A DNA stretch of 64,000 bases from UBA7985 sp038141425 (GTDB taxonomy: Bacteria; Pseudomonadota; Alphaproteobacteria; UBA7985), in contig JAYQIC010000011.1 of the NCBI GenBank assembly GCA_038141425.1, forward strand, positions 248,001-312,000, given 5' to 3'. Of the stretch, positions 39,176 through 49,163 are shown one piece after another (within the stretch, counting starts at the first letter, position 1; every line of letters begins with the position of its first letter). The notes under the pieces were generated by a model. The model was not told where the DNA came from, did no database searches, and was given only the letters and a program-made list of their open reading frames with translations. A program made the translations under genes and the position numbers.

Positions 39176-39444
39176 ATGTCGATTACTGTAGAACGTAAGG
39201 CGGAACTCGTCGCCGAATACGGCCTCAAGGCCGGTGACACCGGTTCCCCAGAAGTGCAGGTCGCGATCCTGACCGAGCGGATCAAGAACCTCACCGAGCA
39301 CATGAAAGAGCACAAGCACGACTTCCACTCGCGCCGTGGCCTGCTGATCATGGTTGGCCAGCGCCGCCGTCTGCTGGACTACGTCAAGCGTAAGGAAGAA
39401 GGCCGCTACCAGTCCCTGATCGAGCGTCTGGCCTGCGCCGCCAA
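39176..39444 (+). CDS. rpsO: 30S ribosomal protein S15, frameshift in the last codons
   Basis: Small-subunit protein binding 16S rRNA. The sequence MSITVERKAELVAEYGLKAG, DTGSPEVQVAILTERI, HKHDFHSRRGLLIMVG and RRRLLDYVKR is unmistakable. After Leu85 a G is missing, so the expected GLRR end is out of frame. The expected TAA is read as CAA at 39442-39444, so both an indel and a substitution separate this from a normal 89-residue S15. The end given is where the stop should be. A hairpin terminator follows at 39498. Confidence 0.95.
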
Positions 39445-39497
39445 GGCCGCTGCGAGCGCTTTGAGACCCCATTCTGCCTTCAACCGGCAGATCAGAG

Positions 39498-39529
39498 CCC
39501 TGAGGTGCTCTGACATCTCAGGGTTTTTT
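39498..39529 (+). terminator. Rho-independent terminator after rpsO
   Basis: Ten-pair stem CCCTGAGGTG (39498-39507) with CATCTCAGGG (39514-39523), a six-base loop and a T6 run. It separates rpsO from pnp and may be partly read through. Confidence 0.85.
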
Positions 39530-39660
39530 GTTTCCGACAGCCGCATTATATGCGAGGTGACGGACTGCGTTGGAACAGCCGCAAGTGGGCGCCCTCAATC
39601 CTGTGGGCGTCGGACTTACGCACCAGGCGCCAGCCTTCAGCCCCTCACCGTGACCGCCGA

Positions 39661-39698
39661 CCTTCGGGTTACGACAGTCCGGCGAGCCGTACCGAAGG
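39661..39698 (+). promoter_or_regulatory. Leader hairpin upstream of pnp
   Basis: Within the 385-bp region between rpsO and pnp (39445-39829) there is an inverted repeat: CCTTCGG plus TACG on the left pairs with CGTA plus CCGAAGG on the right, with a two-base bulge. It lies about 130 bp before the pnp ATG. In enterobacteria the pnp leader has an RNase III-cut hairpin used for autoregulation. Similar function here is inference. Apart from the terminator and this hairpin I see nothing else in the region. Confidence 0.4.
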
Positions 39699-39829
39699 CG
39701 TCTCAGGCATCTGCTGCGTGGGTCCGGTGTTTCAGCGCAGACGACTGAACACAAAGAGAAAAGCTGGCCCCGGGTCGGTTACCGCTGCGCATGGGGCGCG
39801 TCGGTATGCCCGTGGCCGTAGGACAAGAC

Positions 39830-41934
39830 ATGTTTGATATTACACGGAAAACCATTGAGTGGGGCGGCCGTACGCTGTCCTCGAATCCGGGCGCGTGGCG
39901 CGCCAGGCGGATGGGGCGGTTCTCGCCCGTTACGGCGACACGGTTGTGCTCGCCACGGCTGTTGGGGCCCGCAAGCCCAAGGAAGGCATCGATTTCTTCC
40001 CGCTGACCGTCAACTATCAGGAAAAGTACTCGGCCGCAGGCCGCATTCCTGGCGGCTTCTTCAAGCGTGAAGGCCGCCCGACCGAGAAAGAGACGCTGGT
40101 CAGCCGCCTGATCGACCGGCCGATCCGCCCGCTGTTCGTCGATGGCTACAAGAACGAGACCCAGGTCATCCTGACCCTGCTCAGCCACGACCTCGAAAAC
40201 GACGGTGACGTGCTGGCCATGGTGGCTGCTTCTGCGGCGCTGACCATCTCCGGCCTGCCCTTCCTCGGCCCGATCGGCGCTGCGAAGGTCGGTTACAAGG
40301 ACGGCGAATACATCCTCAACCCGACCCTTTCCGAGATCAAGGAAACCGACCTTGAGCTGGTCGTGGCCGGCACCGCCGAAGGCGTGATGATGGTTGAATC
40401 CGAAGCGCATGAGCTGTCCGAAGAGGTCATGCTCGGCGCGGTCAAGTTCGGCCATGAGAGCTTCCAGCCGGTGATCGACATGATCATCGATTTCGCCGAA
40501 GACTGCGCCAAGGACCCGATCGATCTGCCCGAGCCAGCGCCTGAGCTGGCCGACTGTGCCGCTGCGGTAAAGGCTCAGGCCGAAGCCGCCCTGACCGAAG
40601 CCTACAAGCACACGGTCAAGCAGGACCGGGTCGAGGCCATTGGCGCCGCCAAGACGGCTGCGAAGGAAGCCCTCGCCGAGCAGTTCGACGAAGGCATGAT
40701 CGGCGGCGCGCTCAAGGAGCTGGAAAGGACATTGTCCGCGGCGGTATCCTCGATACTGGTATGCGGATCGACGGTCGCGACACCAAGACCGTGCGCCCGA
40801 TCGTCTCCGAGACCACCGTGCTGCCGCGCACCCACGGCTCTTCGGTCTTTACCCGCGGTGAGACCCAGGCGCTGGTGACCACCACGCTGGGTACGGCGCA
40901 GGATGAGCAGATCATCGACAGCATCGAGGGTGAATACCGCTCGCACTTCATGCTGCACTACAACTTCCCACCCTACTCCGTGGGTGAGACCGGTCGCATG
41001 GGCGGCGCAGGCCGTCGCGAAATCGGCCACGGCAAGCTCGCGTGGCGGGCGCTGCGTCCGTTGCTGCCGGCCAAGGACGACTTCCCCTACACCATCCGCG
41101 TGCTGTCGGAAGTGACCGAGTCCAACGGTTCGTCGTCGATGGCGACGGTCTGTGGCTCCTCGCTGTCCATGATGGATGCGGGTGTGCCGCTGCGCCGGGC
41201 CTGTGCCGGGATCGCCATGGGTCTGATCAAGGAAGGCGAGGCGCTTCGCCGTCCTGTCCGACATACTCGGTGACGAAGACCACCTCGGCGACATGGACTT
41301 CAAGGTTGCCGGGACGTCCGAGGGTATCACCTCGCTGCAGATGGACATCAAGATTACCTCGATCACCCCGGAGATCATGGAAATCGCGCTCGAGCAGGCC
41401 AAAGGCGGCCGGATGCACATCCTCGGTGAGATGGCCAAGGCGCTGGATACGGCTCGTGAGGAGCTGTCGCCGCACGCGCCGCAGATGGAAACCATCAAAA
41501 TTAACAAGGACAAGATCCGCGAAGTCATTGGCACCGGTGGTAAGGTGATCCGCGAGATCACCGAAAAGACCGGCGCTTCCGTCGACATCGAAGAAGACGG
41601 GACCATCAAGGTTTCGGCCACCAACCAGGATTCGATCGCCGCTGCGATCGAGTGGATCAAGGGCATTGCCGCTGATCCGGAAGTGGGCACGATCTACCGC
41701 GGTAAAGTGGTCAAGTGCGTCGACTTCGGTGCGTTTGTGAACTTCCTCGGCTCGCGCGATGGTCTGGTCCACATCTCCAACCTGACCGAGGGCCGCGTCG
41801 CCAAGACCACCGACGTGATCAACGAAGGTGACGAGGTTTACGTTAAGTGCATCGGCTTCGATGACCGCGGTAAGGTCAAGCTGTCGATGAAGGAAGTGGA
41901 TCAGGAAACCGGCGAGGAAGTTGCCGGCGACTGA
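39830..41934 (+). CDS. pnp: Polyribonucleotide nucleotidyltransferase (PNPase), three frameshifts
   Basis: Phosphorolytic 3'-5' exoribonuclease of the degradosome, about 701 residues repaired. It starts MFDITRKTIEWGGRTL (ATG 39830), then shifts near 39876 into GRVARQADGAVLARYGDTVV. It shifts again near 40726 before IDGRDTKTVRPIVSETTVLP and near 41240 before FAVLSDILGDEDHLGDMDF. Two RNase PH domains are followed by a KH domain (INKDKIREVIGTGGKVIREI) and an S1 domain (VGTIYRGKVVKCVDFGAFVN). Every join restores family sequence. Three independent indels in an important core gene point to consensus error. Confidence 0.95.
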
Positions 41935-41978
41935 GCCCCTGAGCTCCTGGTCGGACCGCTGCGCGGTCCGGCGTTTCT

Positions 41979-42006
41979 AAAGGCCGCGGAATCCTCCGCG
42001 GCCTTT
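41979..42006 (+). terminator. Rho-independent terminator after pnp
   Basis: Twelve-pair perfect stem AAAGGCCGCGGA (41979-41990) with TCCGCGGCCTTT (41995-42006) and loop ATCC, 45 bp past the pnp stop. A smaller GC hairpin precedes it at about 41953-41972. Confidence 0.8.
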
Positions 42007-42152
42007 GCCGTTTCTGGCCGGGCGCTTCGGTCGGGAGGGCCGTTCGCGGGCCCAAAAAAACCCTTCGCGACGGATCAGTCATGCCGCCAAAGGGATAGGC
42101 GAAGGCGCCGCAAAGGCGCAGGCTCATCTCATTCCCGAGGAGCTGGTAACCC

Positions 42153-43427
42153 GTGACATCCGCCGCGACCCCTGACACCCCAACGACGCCTGCAACGCCT
42201 ACGACCCCGGCGAGCGGGACGACAGCCACAGAGTTCTCCGGCGCCACCCTGCGCCGCGCCGTCGCGCTGATCATGATCATGGCGGCGGGCTCGGCCGTGG
42301 GTTACGTGGTCTGGGAGAAGCTGCACACCAACTTTGCGGTCGAACGCGCGAATTTCGACGGCCTCGACATCGGCTCGTTGCACTCGATCCGCGAGATTCC
42401 CGGGTTTCTGGCCTTCACCGCCGTGTTCTTTGTCGCCGTGTTCCGGGAGCAGCGGCTCGCGGTGTTCTTTCTCGCGCTGATCGGGTTGGGGACGGCGCTG
42501 ACAGGGTTCTTTCCCACCTACATCGGCATCGCCATCACCATGTCGATCATGTCGGTCGGCTTCCACTACTACGAGACCTACGCTCAGAGCCTGCAGTTGC
42601 AGTGGTTCCCCAAGGACCGGGCGCCGGTGCTACTCGGCTGGGTGGTCACGGTCTACTCGCTGGCGACCATTGTGGCGATCGGCGGCAGCTGGCTGCTGTT
42701 CCAATTCTTCAGCTTCGACTACTGGCTGGTGTTCCTGGTCGGGGGCGGGGTGTGCATGGCCGCTGCGGTGGTCGGCTGGGGCTTTGGCAACCTGCCCGAC
42801 ACCGGCGCCAAACAGCGTACCGGCATCGTGTTGCGCGGTCGCTACTGGCTCTACTACGCCCTGACCTTCTTCGCCGGGGCGCGGCGGCAGATCTTCGTCG
42901 TATTTGCGCCCTTCCTGCTGGTCGAGCGCTTCGGGCTGAACATCAAGGACATGCTGTTGCTGATCCTGCTCAACGAAGTGCTCAACATGGTCCTAGCGCC
43001 GCTGGTCGGGCGCTTCATCAAGCGCTCCGGTGAGGGCCGGACGCTGATCATCGAGTACTTCGGGCTGGTGCCGATCTTCATTTTCTACGGCATTGTCACC
43101 GCGCCGTGGGTGGCGCTGCTGCTGTTCATCCTCGACCACCTGTTCTTCAAGCTTGCCTTCGCCATGAAGACCTATCTGCAGAAGATTGCCGATCCTGAGG
43201 ATATGGCCAGCACGGCCGCGGTGGCCTTCACCATCAACCACATCGCAGCCGTGGTGGTGCCGCTGATCTTCGGGGCGATCTGGTTGATTTCGCCAGCCTG
43301 GGTGTTCTTCGCCGGGGCTGGTCTGGCGGCGGGTTCGCTGATCCTGTCGTGGCTGATCCCGCGCTGGCCCGAGACGGGCAACGAGACCCGAATGCGGCTG
43401 CTTCGCCGGGTGAGCCCCGCCGATTAG
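42153..43427 (+). CDS. MFS transporter
   Basis: 424 residues with about twelve hydrophobic helices and a central loop (GFGNLPDTGAKQRTGIV) dividing two six-helix halves, the major-facilitator layout. Substrate unknown. The start is GTG at 42153, with GAGGAG about 11 bp upstream. The N-terminal ~30 residues are a Thr/Pro/Ala-rich tail. It stands alone between the pnp terminator and the convergent fabB gene, so context gives no functional clue. Confidence 0.8.
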   Translation: MTSAATPDTPTTPATPTTPASGTTATEFSGATLRRAVALIMIMAAGSAVGYVVWEKLHTNFAVERANFDGLDIGSLHSIREIPGFLAFTAVFFVAVFREQRLAVFFLALIGLGTALTGFFPTYIGIAITMSIMSVGFHYYETYAQSLQLQWFPKDRAPVLLGWVVTVYSLATIVAIGGSWLLFQFFSFDYWLVFLVGGGVCMAAAVVGWGFGNLPDTGAKQRTGIVLRGRYWLYYALTFFAGARRQIFVVFAPFLLVERFGLNIKDMLLLILLNEVLNMVLAPLVGRFIKRSGEGRTLIIEYFGLVPIFIFYGIVTAPWVALLLFILDHLFFKLAFAMKTYLQKIADPEDMASTAAVAFTINHIAAVVVPLIFGAIWLISPAWVFFAGAGLAAGSLILSWLIPRWPETGNETRMRLLRRVSPAD

Positions 43428-43478
43428 GCCCCGGCAGGGGCCTGAGACCCACGGGCTGCACTCGATCCCGTTTGAGGA

Positions 43479-44723
43479 TCAGAGCAGGGCTTTGGAGAAA
43501 ATCAGCGAGGCGTTGGTACCGCCGAAGCCGAAGGAGTTGGACAGCGCGGTGTGTACCTCCAGCTCGCGGGCCTCGGTCAGGATATCGACGCCGGCAGTGG
43601 CTTCGTCCAGCTCGACAATATTGGGCGACTGGGCGAGGAAGCCCCCGTCCATCATCAGCAGCGAGTAGATGCTTTCGTTCGAGCCTGCCGCACCAAGCGC
43701 GTGACCGGTCAGGGATTTGGTCGAGCCAACCGCCGGGGTGGTGCCTTCGCCAAAGACTTCCTTGACCGCGCCGAGTTCGGCGACGTCGCCGACCGGGGTC
43801 GAGGTGCCGTGGGCGTTGATGTACTGCACGTCGCCGGCCTGGATGGCGCGATCATCGAAGCCTGCCAGCGCCTGCCGCATGCAGCGGATCGCGCCTTCGC
43901 CCGAGGGTGCCACCATATCGTGGTCGTCGGAGGTCGCGCCGTAGCCGACGATCTCGGCGTAAATTTTGGCGCCGCGTGCCTTGGCGCGCTCGTATTCTTC
44001 GAGCACCAGCACCGAGCCACCGGCGGAGATGACGAAGCCGTCGCGGTCCTTGTCAAAGGCGCGCGAGGCCTCGGCCGGGCGGTCGTTGTACTTGGAGCTC
44101 ATGGCGCCCATGGCATCAAAGGACATGGACAGGGACCAGTGCTCTTCCTCGCCGCCGCCGGCGAAGACCACGTCCTGCTTGCCGAACTGGATCAGCTCGG
44201 CCGCGTGGCCGATGCAGTGTGCCGACGTCGAGCAGGCGGAGGTGATCGAGTAGTTGTGGCCATGAATCTTGAACAGCGTCGACAGGACCGCCGAGCAGGT
44301 GCTCGACATGACCTTGGGCACGTTGAAGGGGCCGATGCGCTTCACGCCCTTTTCCGCTGCGGTCTCCATGGCGTAGGTCTGCCACTTCATCGACGGGCCA
44401 CCGGAGCCGATGACCAGTCCGACGCGGTCGTTTTCGGCGTAGTCGGTCTCTTCGAGGCCTGAGTCGGCCAGTGCTTCCTGCATGGCGATGTAGGCGTAGC
44501 CCGCCGGCGGGCCCATGAACCGCAGTGCGCGGCGGTCAATGTGATCCTCGAGCTCGATCTTGATGGTGCCCGCGACCTGGCTGCGGAAACCGCGCTCGAC
44601 ATAGTCGGGCTGCAGCACGATCCCGGACTGGGCCTGGCGCAGGGCCTGGCTCACGGCGTCCTTCCCGACGCCAATGCTGGAGACAATACCGAGACCGGTA
44701 ACAACGACGCGACGCATGGCCAT
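43479..44723 (-). CDS. fabB: Beta-ketoacyl-ACP synthase I
   Basis: Condensing enzyme for fatty-acid elongation, needed with FabA for unsaturated fatty acids. Catalytic Cys in TSACSTSAHCIGHAAEL, first His in NAHGTSTPVGDVAE, second His in SLTGHALGAAGS. The start region is MRRVVVTGLGIVSSIG. The C-terminus NSFGFGGTNASLIF is canonical. Full length, about 414 residues. ATG 44723 (MAMRR) or 44717 (MRR) are both possible. It lies 14 bp downstream of fabA in the same orientation, the usual fabA-fabB operon. Confidence 0.97.
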   Translation of the reverse strand: MAMRRVVVTGLGIVSSIGVGKDAVSQALRQAQSGIVLQPDYVERGFRSQVAGTIKIELEDHIDRRALRFMGPPAGYAYIAMQEALADSGLEETDYAENDRVGLVIGSGGPSMKWQTYAMETAAEKGVKRIGPFNVPKVMSSTCSAVLSTLFKIHGHNYSITSACSTSAHCIGHAAELIQFGKQDVVFAGGGEEEHWSLSMSFDAMGAMSSKYNDRPAEASRAFDKDRDGFVISAGGSVLVLEEYERAKARGAKIYAEIVGYGATSDDHDMVAPSGEGAIRCMRQALAGFDDRAIQAGDVQYINAHGTSTPVGDVAELGAVKEVFGEGTTPAVGSTKSLTGHALGAAGSNESIYSLLMMDGGFLAQSPNIVELDEATAGVDILTEARELEVHTALSNSFGFGGTNASLIFSKALL

Positions 44724-44737
44724 GAGCAGGGCTTTCG

Positions 44738-45256
44738 CTAGAATTGAGACAGAGAGGTGAACAGGCCGACCCGGAGGTCTTCGCAGGTATAGATCTCCCG
44801 CCCGTCCGCTTCCAGTGTGGCGTTGGCGATCCCGAGGTTGATGCCCCGGCGGATCACCTTTTTGATGTCGACGCGGTAGGTGACGAGCTTGACGTCTTGG
44901 GTGACCTGCCCGGTGAATTTGACCGAGCCTGACCCCAGCGCGCGGCCCTTGCCTTCGCCCCCGGTCCAGCCCAGCCAGAAGCCAACCAGCTGCCACATGG
45001 CGTCGAGGCCCAGACAGCCGGGCATGACCGGGTCCCCGATGAAGTGGCAGTCGAAGAACCAGAGGTCATCGCGAATATCCAGCTCGGCGATCAGCTGGCC
45101 CCTGTCGAAGGCGCCACCGGCGTCGGAAATGGTCGTGATCCGGTCGAACATCAGCATCGGTGGTGCGGGCAGCTGTGCGTTGGTCGGGCCGAACAGCTCG
45201 CCCCGGGACGAGGCCAGCAGTTGCTCGTAGCTGAAGGATTCGGTTCTTGGTTCCAC
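44738..45256 (-). CDS. fabA: 3-hydroxydecanoyl-ACP dehydratase/isomerase
   Basis: Bifunctional dehydratase-isomerase that introduces the cis double bond in anaerobic-type unsaturated fatty-acid synthesis. Active-site His and Asp are in FFDCHFIGDPVMPGCLGLDAMWQ-like sequence (HFIGDPVMPG; LGLDAMW). The N-terminal PMLMFDRITTI and C-terminal GREIYTCEDLRVGLF are canonical. 172 residues from GTG 45256, which has AAGGGGG at the right distance. An in-frame ATG at 45322 adds unrelated sequence. It heads the fabA-fabB pair. Confidence 0.96.
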   Translation of the reverse strand: MEPRTESFSYEQLLASSRGELFGPTNAQLPAPPMLMFDRITTISDAGGAFDRGQLIAELDIRDDLWFFDCHFIGDPVMPGCLGLDAMWQLVGFWLGWTGGEGKGRALGSGSVKFTGQVTQDVKLVTYRVDIKKVIRRGINLGIANATLEADGREIYTCEDLRVGLFTSLSQF

Positions 45257-45341
45257 GGTGTGCGGCCCCCTTGGTGGACGACGATACTTGAGGGCGCAGC
45301 TTAGCAGGAACGGCGGCGACACCCAACGCTAGGACGTGGTG

Positions 45342-46769
45342 TCAGAGCAGCGTGGTTATCAGGGCGGCGGCGAGGGTCAGCCCAATCAGCAGCAGCGGCG
45401 GCAGGCGCAGCACCCAGAGCATGAACAGGCCGACCAGCGCTGCGCCGACCTGGGGCAGCGGCGTGTCGCTGTACTGGACCAGCGCGCCCGGGGTCCAGAG
45501 CAGGAAGAACAGAGAGAAGGCCGTCGCCCCCAGCAGCCCGACGACCGCAGCGTTCACCCCTGCCAATGCAGCGTGGTAAGCCCGGTTACGGGAAAAGCTC
45601 GCCGACAGCGGTACGACGGCCATGACCAGCAGCACGCCGGGCAGGAAAATGACGGCGGTGCTGAGGATGCCCAGCAGCAGGCCTTTGAGCCCGCCGACCT
45701 GACCGCCGAGGAAGGCGGCAACGGCGAAAACCGGTCCGGGGATGGCCTGGGCGAACCCGTAGCCGGTACGGAAGGCGCTTTCCGCGACCAGACCCGGCTC
45801 GACCAGCACGTCGTTGAGCAGCGGCAGCACGACGTGCCCACCGCCAAAGACCAGAGAACCGGCTTCGTAGAACCCGGCGAGGAGCTGTAGGCGGACCGGG
45901 CCAAGGTCGAACAGGATGATCGCGAGCGCGGCGGTAAGCAGGCCAAAGAAGGCGAGCAGGCTCGGGCCGATCAGCGCCCCTGCCAAAGCCTGTGACGGTG
46001 TTTGTGACGTTGTCTGTGCCTGTGCCTGTGCCTGTGGCTTGCCTCGGCCTGTACCTTTGATCGCGCTGCGGCGGATTCAGGCTTGCCTTGTGTGGCGGTG
46101 GTGTTCTCTGGATTGGGCGCGGCCTCCAGAACGATCTCCGGAACGACCTCGGGGACTTCTGCGCTCCTACCCCCGCAGGAACAGCAGGCCCATGGCTGCG
46201 CCGAACAGGATCGGTGCGAGTTGGGCGAACACCTGCAGCGACCCGAAGTCCCAAAGCGGCAGGGCAAGCACGATGGCGAAGGCGAGAATGGTGGTCAGCC
46301 GCCGCCCCGCCCCGACAGACAGCGATTGCGCCATGCCCAGCGTGGCGTGGGTGATGACGGCGATCACCAATGGCACCATCCAGTCGGAAAGGTGCCCCAT
46401 AAAGGCCTGCAGGCCGGTCAGGCCGAGGCCACCACTGGCAGCGGCGACGAAGAACAGCCCAAGCGGCAGCAGGCTCAGCACCGATGGCAGCAGGAACAGG
46501 CCCAGACAGACGAAAGCCAGCGAGAGGCGCCCCGACATGTGCCAGGCACAGGCGAAGGCCATCTGGCTGCTGGTCGGTCCCGGCAGGGCCTGACACAGTG
46601 CCAAACGTTCGGCGAAGGCGTCATCGTCCATCCAGCGGGTTTGCTCGATGAAGGCCGTGCGGTAGTAGCCGATGTGCGCTACCGGACCACCGAAGGAGGT
46701 CAGACCAAGCCGGGTGTAAGTGCGGATCAGGTCGGCGTCCGAGGGTGGGGTGGTTGGGATGGCTGGCAT
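45342..46769 (-). CDS. chrA: Two-domain chromate transporter ChrA, frame broken in the linker
   Basis: CHR-superfamily carrier with two homologous halves. N-half: YTRLGLTSFGGPVAHIGYY, LALCQALPGPTSSQMAFA, ending LLFLRG at a TAG (46167). C-half: LAGFYEAGSLVFGGGHVVLP, FRTGYGFAQAIPGPVFAVAAF, to 45342. Both conserved FGGP/FGGGH and PGP motifs are present. The linker between about 45990 and 46180 is out of frame in at least two places and contains a GCCTGT repeat tract, so its true sequence is unclear. Chromate efflux is the family role; sulfate-type anions are possible. Confidence 0.85.
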
Positions 46770-46880
46770 GATAGGGCCGGATGTTGCTGGGTGCTGGGGG
46801 TGCTGCTTTGGGCGCTGAAACGGATATAGACAGATTTGAGCGGGAGAACGGCGCGGCTTTTTGTCAAAGCTGTATGGCGT

Positions 46881-47202
46881 GCTCGATTTGACGCCGCTTC
46901 GCGGCTTACAAATCTCCCCGCGCAATTAAACGGACAGGCCGCGTTACACGCGGCCTGACGTCTTTCTCTTAGGAGTTGCGCGACGCTTGGCCCCCGCCGC
47001 GCGAAGCGCGGTCGGGGACAAGTCGGCGCAACTTCTTTCCGTTGACACTCAACACGCTGCGCTTTGAGCGATGTTCCAGCGAAGATATCCAACAGGCTCA
47101 AAGGCCCTTCGACAGGCTCAGGATAAACTCCGCGTTTTGAGTGCAAAGCAAAGAAATTGCGCGTGGGAGATTTGTAAGCCGCGAAGCGGCGTAAAATCGA
47201 GC
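46881..47202. repeat. Composite intergenic repeat cluster II
   Basis: 322-bp modular block between chrA and the HD-domain gene. Order: B forward (46881-46919), E hairpin GGCCGCG...CGCGGCC (46937-46955), A hairpin (46976-47031), GACACTCAACACGCT (47044-47058), C (CCCTTCGACAGGCTCAGG, about 47103-47133), B reverse (47165-47202). The outer B copies are inverted. Same module order as 9659-9996. The surrounding 46770-46880 and 47203-47327 contain no gene; the part next to the HD gene is conserved in the right arm. Confidence 0.85.
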
Positions 47203-47327
47203 CCGCAACACCGCAGATCAAGCGCTTGCGCCGGGGACGACCTGCACCGTGTCGTTCCTGGTCTTGCAGGCTGCTAAGCCCGACCTGTATGAATGTCTCA
47301 TCAACCAAAGCCAGAGCGGAGCAGGCC

Positions 47328-47960
47328 ATGAGCGACCGGGTCCCCGAGGACTTCCAGGTGTCCTTCACCGAAATGAAGCACGGCACGCGCGACGACTACC
47401 TCGCGCTGCATCAGCTCGAGCAGCCCTTCCTCAACCAAACCGGGGAGCGGGTCCTCAAGGAGCTGGCGCGTCAGGCCGACGAGACCCTCGCAGGCTATAA
47501 GATCAATCGCCTCGAGCACGGCCTGCAGTCTGCCACCCGGGCGCTCAACGACGGTGCCGATATCGACTGGATTGTCGGCGCCCTGCTGCACGACATCGGC
47601 GATGGCCTCGCCCCGCAGAACCACGACAAGATGGCCGCCGAGGTCATCCGCCCCTTTGTGCGCGATGAGGTCGCCTGGACCGTCGAGCACCACGGCGTGT
47701 TCCAGATGGTCTACTATGCCGAGCACTACGGCTGGGACCCCGAACAGCGGCAGGCCTTCCGCGACCACCCCTTCTACCAGTCCTGTGTCGATTTCTGTGA
47801 ACGCTGGGATCAGTCCAGCTTCGATCCGGACTATCCCATGCACGATCTGGATTTCTTTGCGCCGATGGTCCGGGAGGTCTTCGCCCGCAAGGCCCACGAT
47901 CAGGCCCATGTCCTGCCCGGGGTGGTCGTGGGGGTTCCGCGCTGCACGGCCGACGCCTAG
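47328..47960 (+). CDS. HD-domain protein (left copy)
   Basis: 210 residues. Candidate metal ligands: His64 in LEHGLQSA, His88-Asp89 in ALLHDIGDG, His99 in QNHDKM and His121-His122 in VEHHG. The His-to-HisAsp spacing and the absence of nucleotide-phosphohydrolase extras recall single-domain HD oxygenases of the PhnZ/MIOX type, but simple phosphohydrolase activity is equally possible. Substrate unknown. ATG 47328 follows GGAGCAGG. It is transcribed away from repeat cluster II and converges on the ABC ATPase gene. Frame intact, C-terminus VPRCTADA. Confidence 0.75.
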   Translation: MSDRVPEDFQVSFTEMKHGTRDDYLALHQLEQPFLNQTGERVLKELARQADETLAGYKINRLEHGLQSATRALNDGADIDWIVGALLHDIGDGLAPQNHDKMAAEVIRPFVRDEVAWTVEHHGVFQMVYYAEHYGWDPEQRQAFRDHPFYQSCVDFCERWDQSSFDPDYPMHDLDFFAPMVREVFARKAHDQAHVLPGVVVGVPRCTADA

Positions 47961-48108
47961 CACGGCGCTGCCCCTTCGCCCATTTGGTCTGCGGCGCATC
48001 TGCCTCGCTTGTTTTCGCTCCGCTACCCCGCTACCCCGCTACGCCTCTGTCTCACGGTCCCTTAGTCAGGCCACAGCGTGACCGCTGTTCACGCGTCAAC
48101 GGCTGAGG

Positions 48109-49163
48109 CTATTGCCGGAAGGCCGGGTACAGGCCGCCCTTGAGCGTTACCCGCACGTCGGCGCCCGCGCTCGGCGCCGTCATCACCGGCGAGTGCCAGT
48201 GCAGCTGCTGGCCGTCGTCCAGCGCCACCATCAGGTCGACGAAAGACCCCATGTAGCGGTAGCTCAGCACGCGGACGTGCGTGCCCTCGTCACCCTGCAG
48301 CGCCAGTGACAGATCCTCAGGCCGGATCAGGATCTCGATGCGCTCGGCCGCCGACGGCGGTTCCTCGATCCAGCGCGGCATGACCGCGCCAAAGGGCGTT
48401 TCCACCGTCATTTCGCCCGGGGCAAAGTCCGCGTGCAGGAAAGAGCCTTCGCCGATGAACCGCGCCACTTCGCGCGATGCCGGCATGGCGTAGAGCGACT
48501 TCGGCGGCCCGGCCTGCTCGATGCGCCCGCCACCGATCACCGCCACTTCGTCGGCAAAGGCAAAGGCTTCACCCTGATCGTGGGTGACCAGCAGCGCCGT
48601 CATCTGTTCGGCGTCGAGGATATCGGTCACGGCGTGCAGCAACCGCAGCCGGGTTTCCAGATCGAGGCTGGAGAAGGGCTCGTCGAGCAGCAGCACCCCG
48701 GACGCGGCGCCAGCGCCCGCGCCAGCGCAACCCGCTGCTGTTGTCCGCCGGAGAGGGCCTCGGGCAGGGCATCGCGCAGCGTACGCAGGCCGGTCAGCTC
48801 CAGCAGTTCGTCGACGCGCCGGGTGGCTTCAGCCGCCGACAGACCCCGCAGGCCGTAGCGAATGTTGCGCTCCACGGTCATGTGCGGGAACAGGGCGAGG
48901 TCCTGGAACACCAGCCCGACCCCACGACGCTCGGGGTTGAGAGTCAGGCCCGGCTGGCTGACCACGCGATTGCCGAGGCTGATCTGCCCGGCGGAAATAT
49001 CCATGAACCCGGCCAGCGCCCGGAACAGGGTGGTCTTGCCGCTGCCGCTCGCGCCGACTAGCGCCAGCCGCCCGCCGTTCTCAACGGACAGTGACAGTCC
49101 ATTGAGCACCGGATGGTCGGGGCTGTAACCCGTTGAGATGTCGTCAACGACAAGGCGCGGCAT
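48109..49163 (-). CDS. ABC transporter ATP-binding protein, FbpC-like (left copy), one frameshift
   Basis: Nucleotide-binding subunit of an importer. Walker A GASGSGKTT, Q-loop VFQDLALFPHM, signature LSGGQQQR, Walker B LLLDEPFSSLDLE and H-loop LLVTHDQGEAFAFAD, with a C-terminal TOBE-like domain (RIEILIRPEDLSLAL). Best fit is the ferric/thiamine/polyamine-type ATPases. The frame breaks near 48695 (CGGGGT region) in this copy only; the right copy is intact. No permease or binding-protein gene is adjacent, so the substrate is unknown. Divergent from the GMC gene. Confidence 0.88.
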
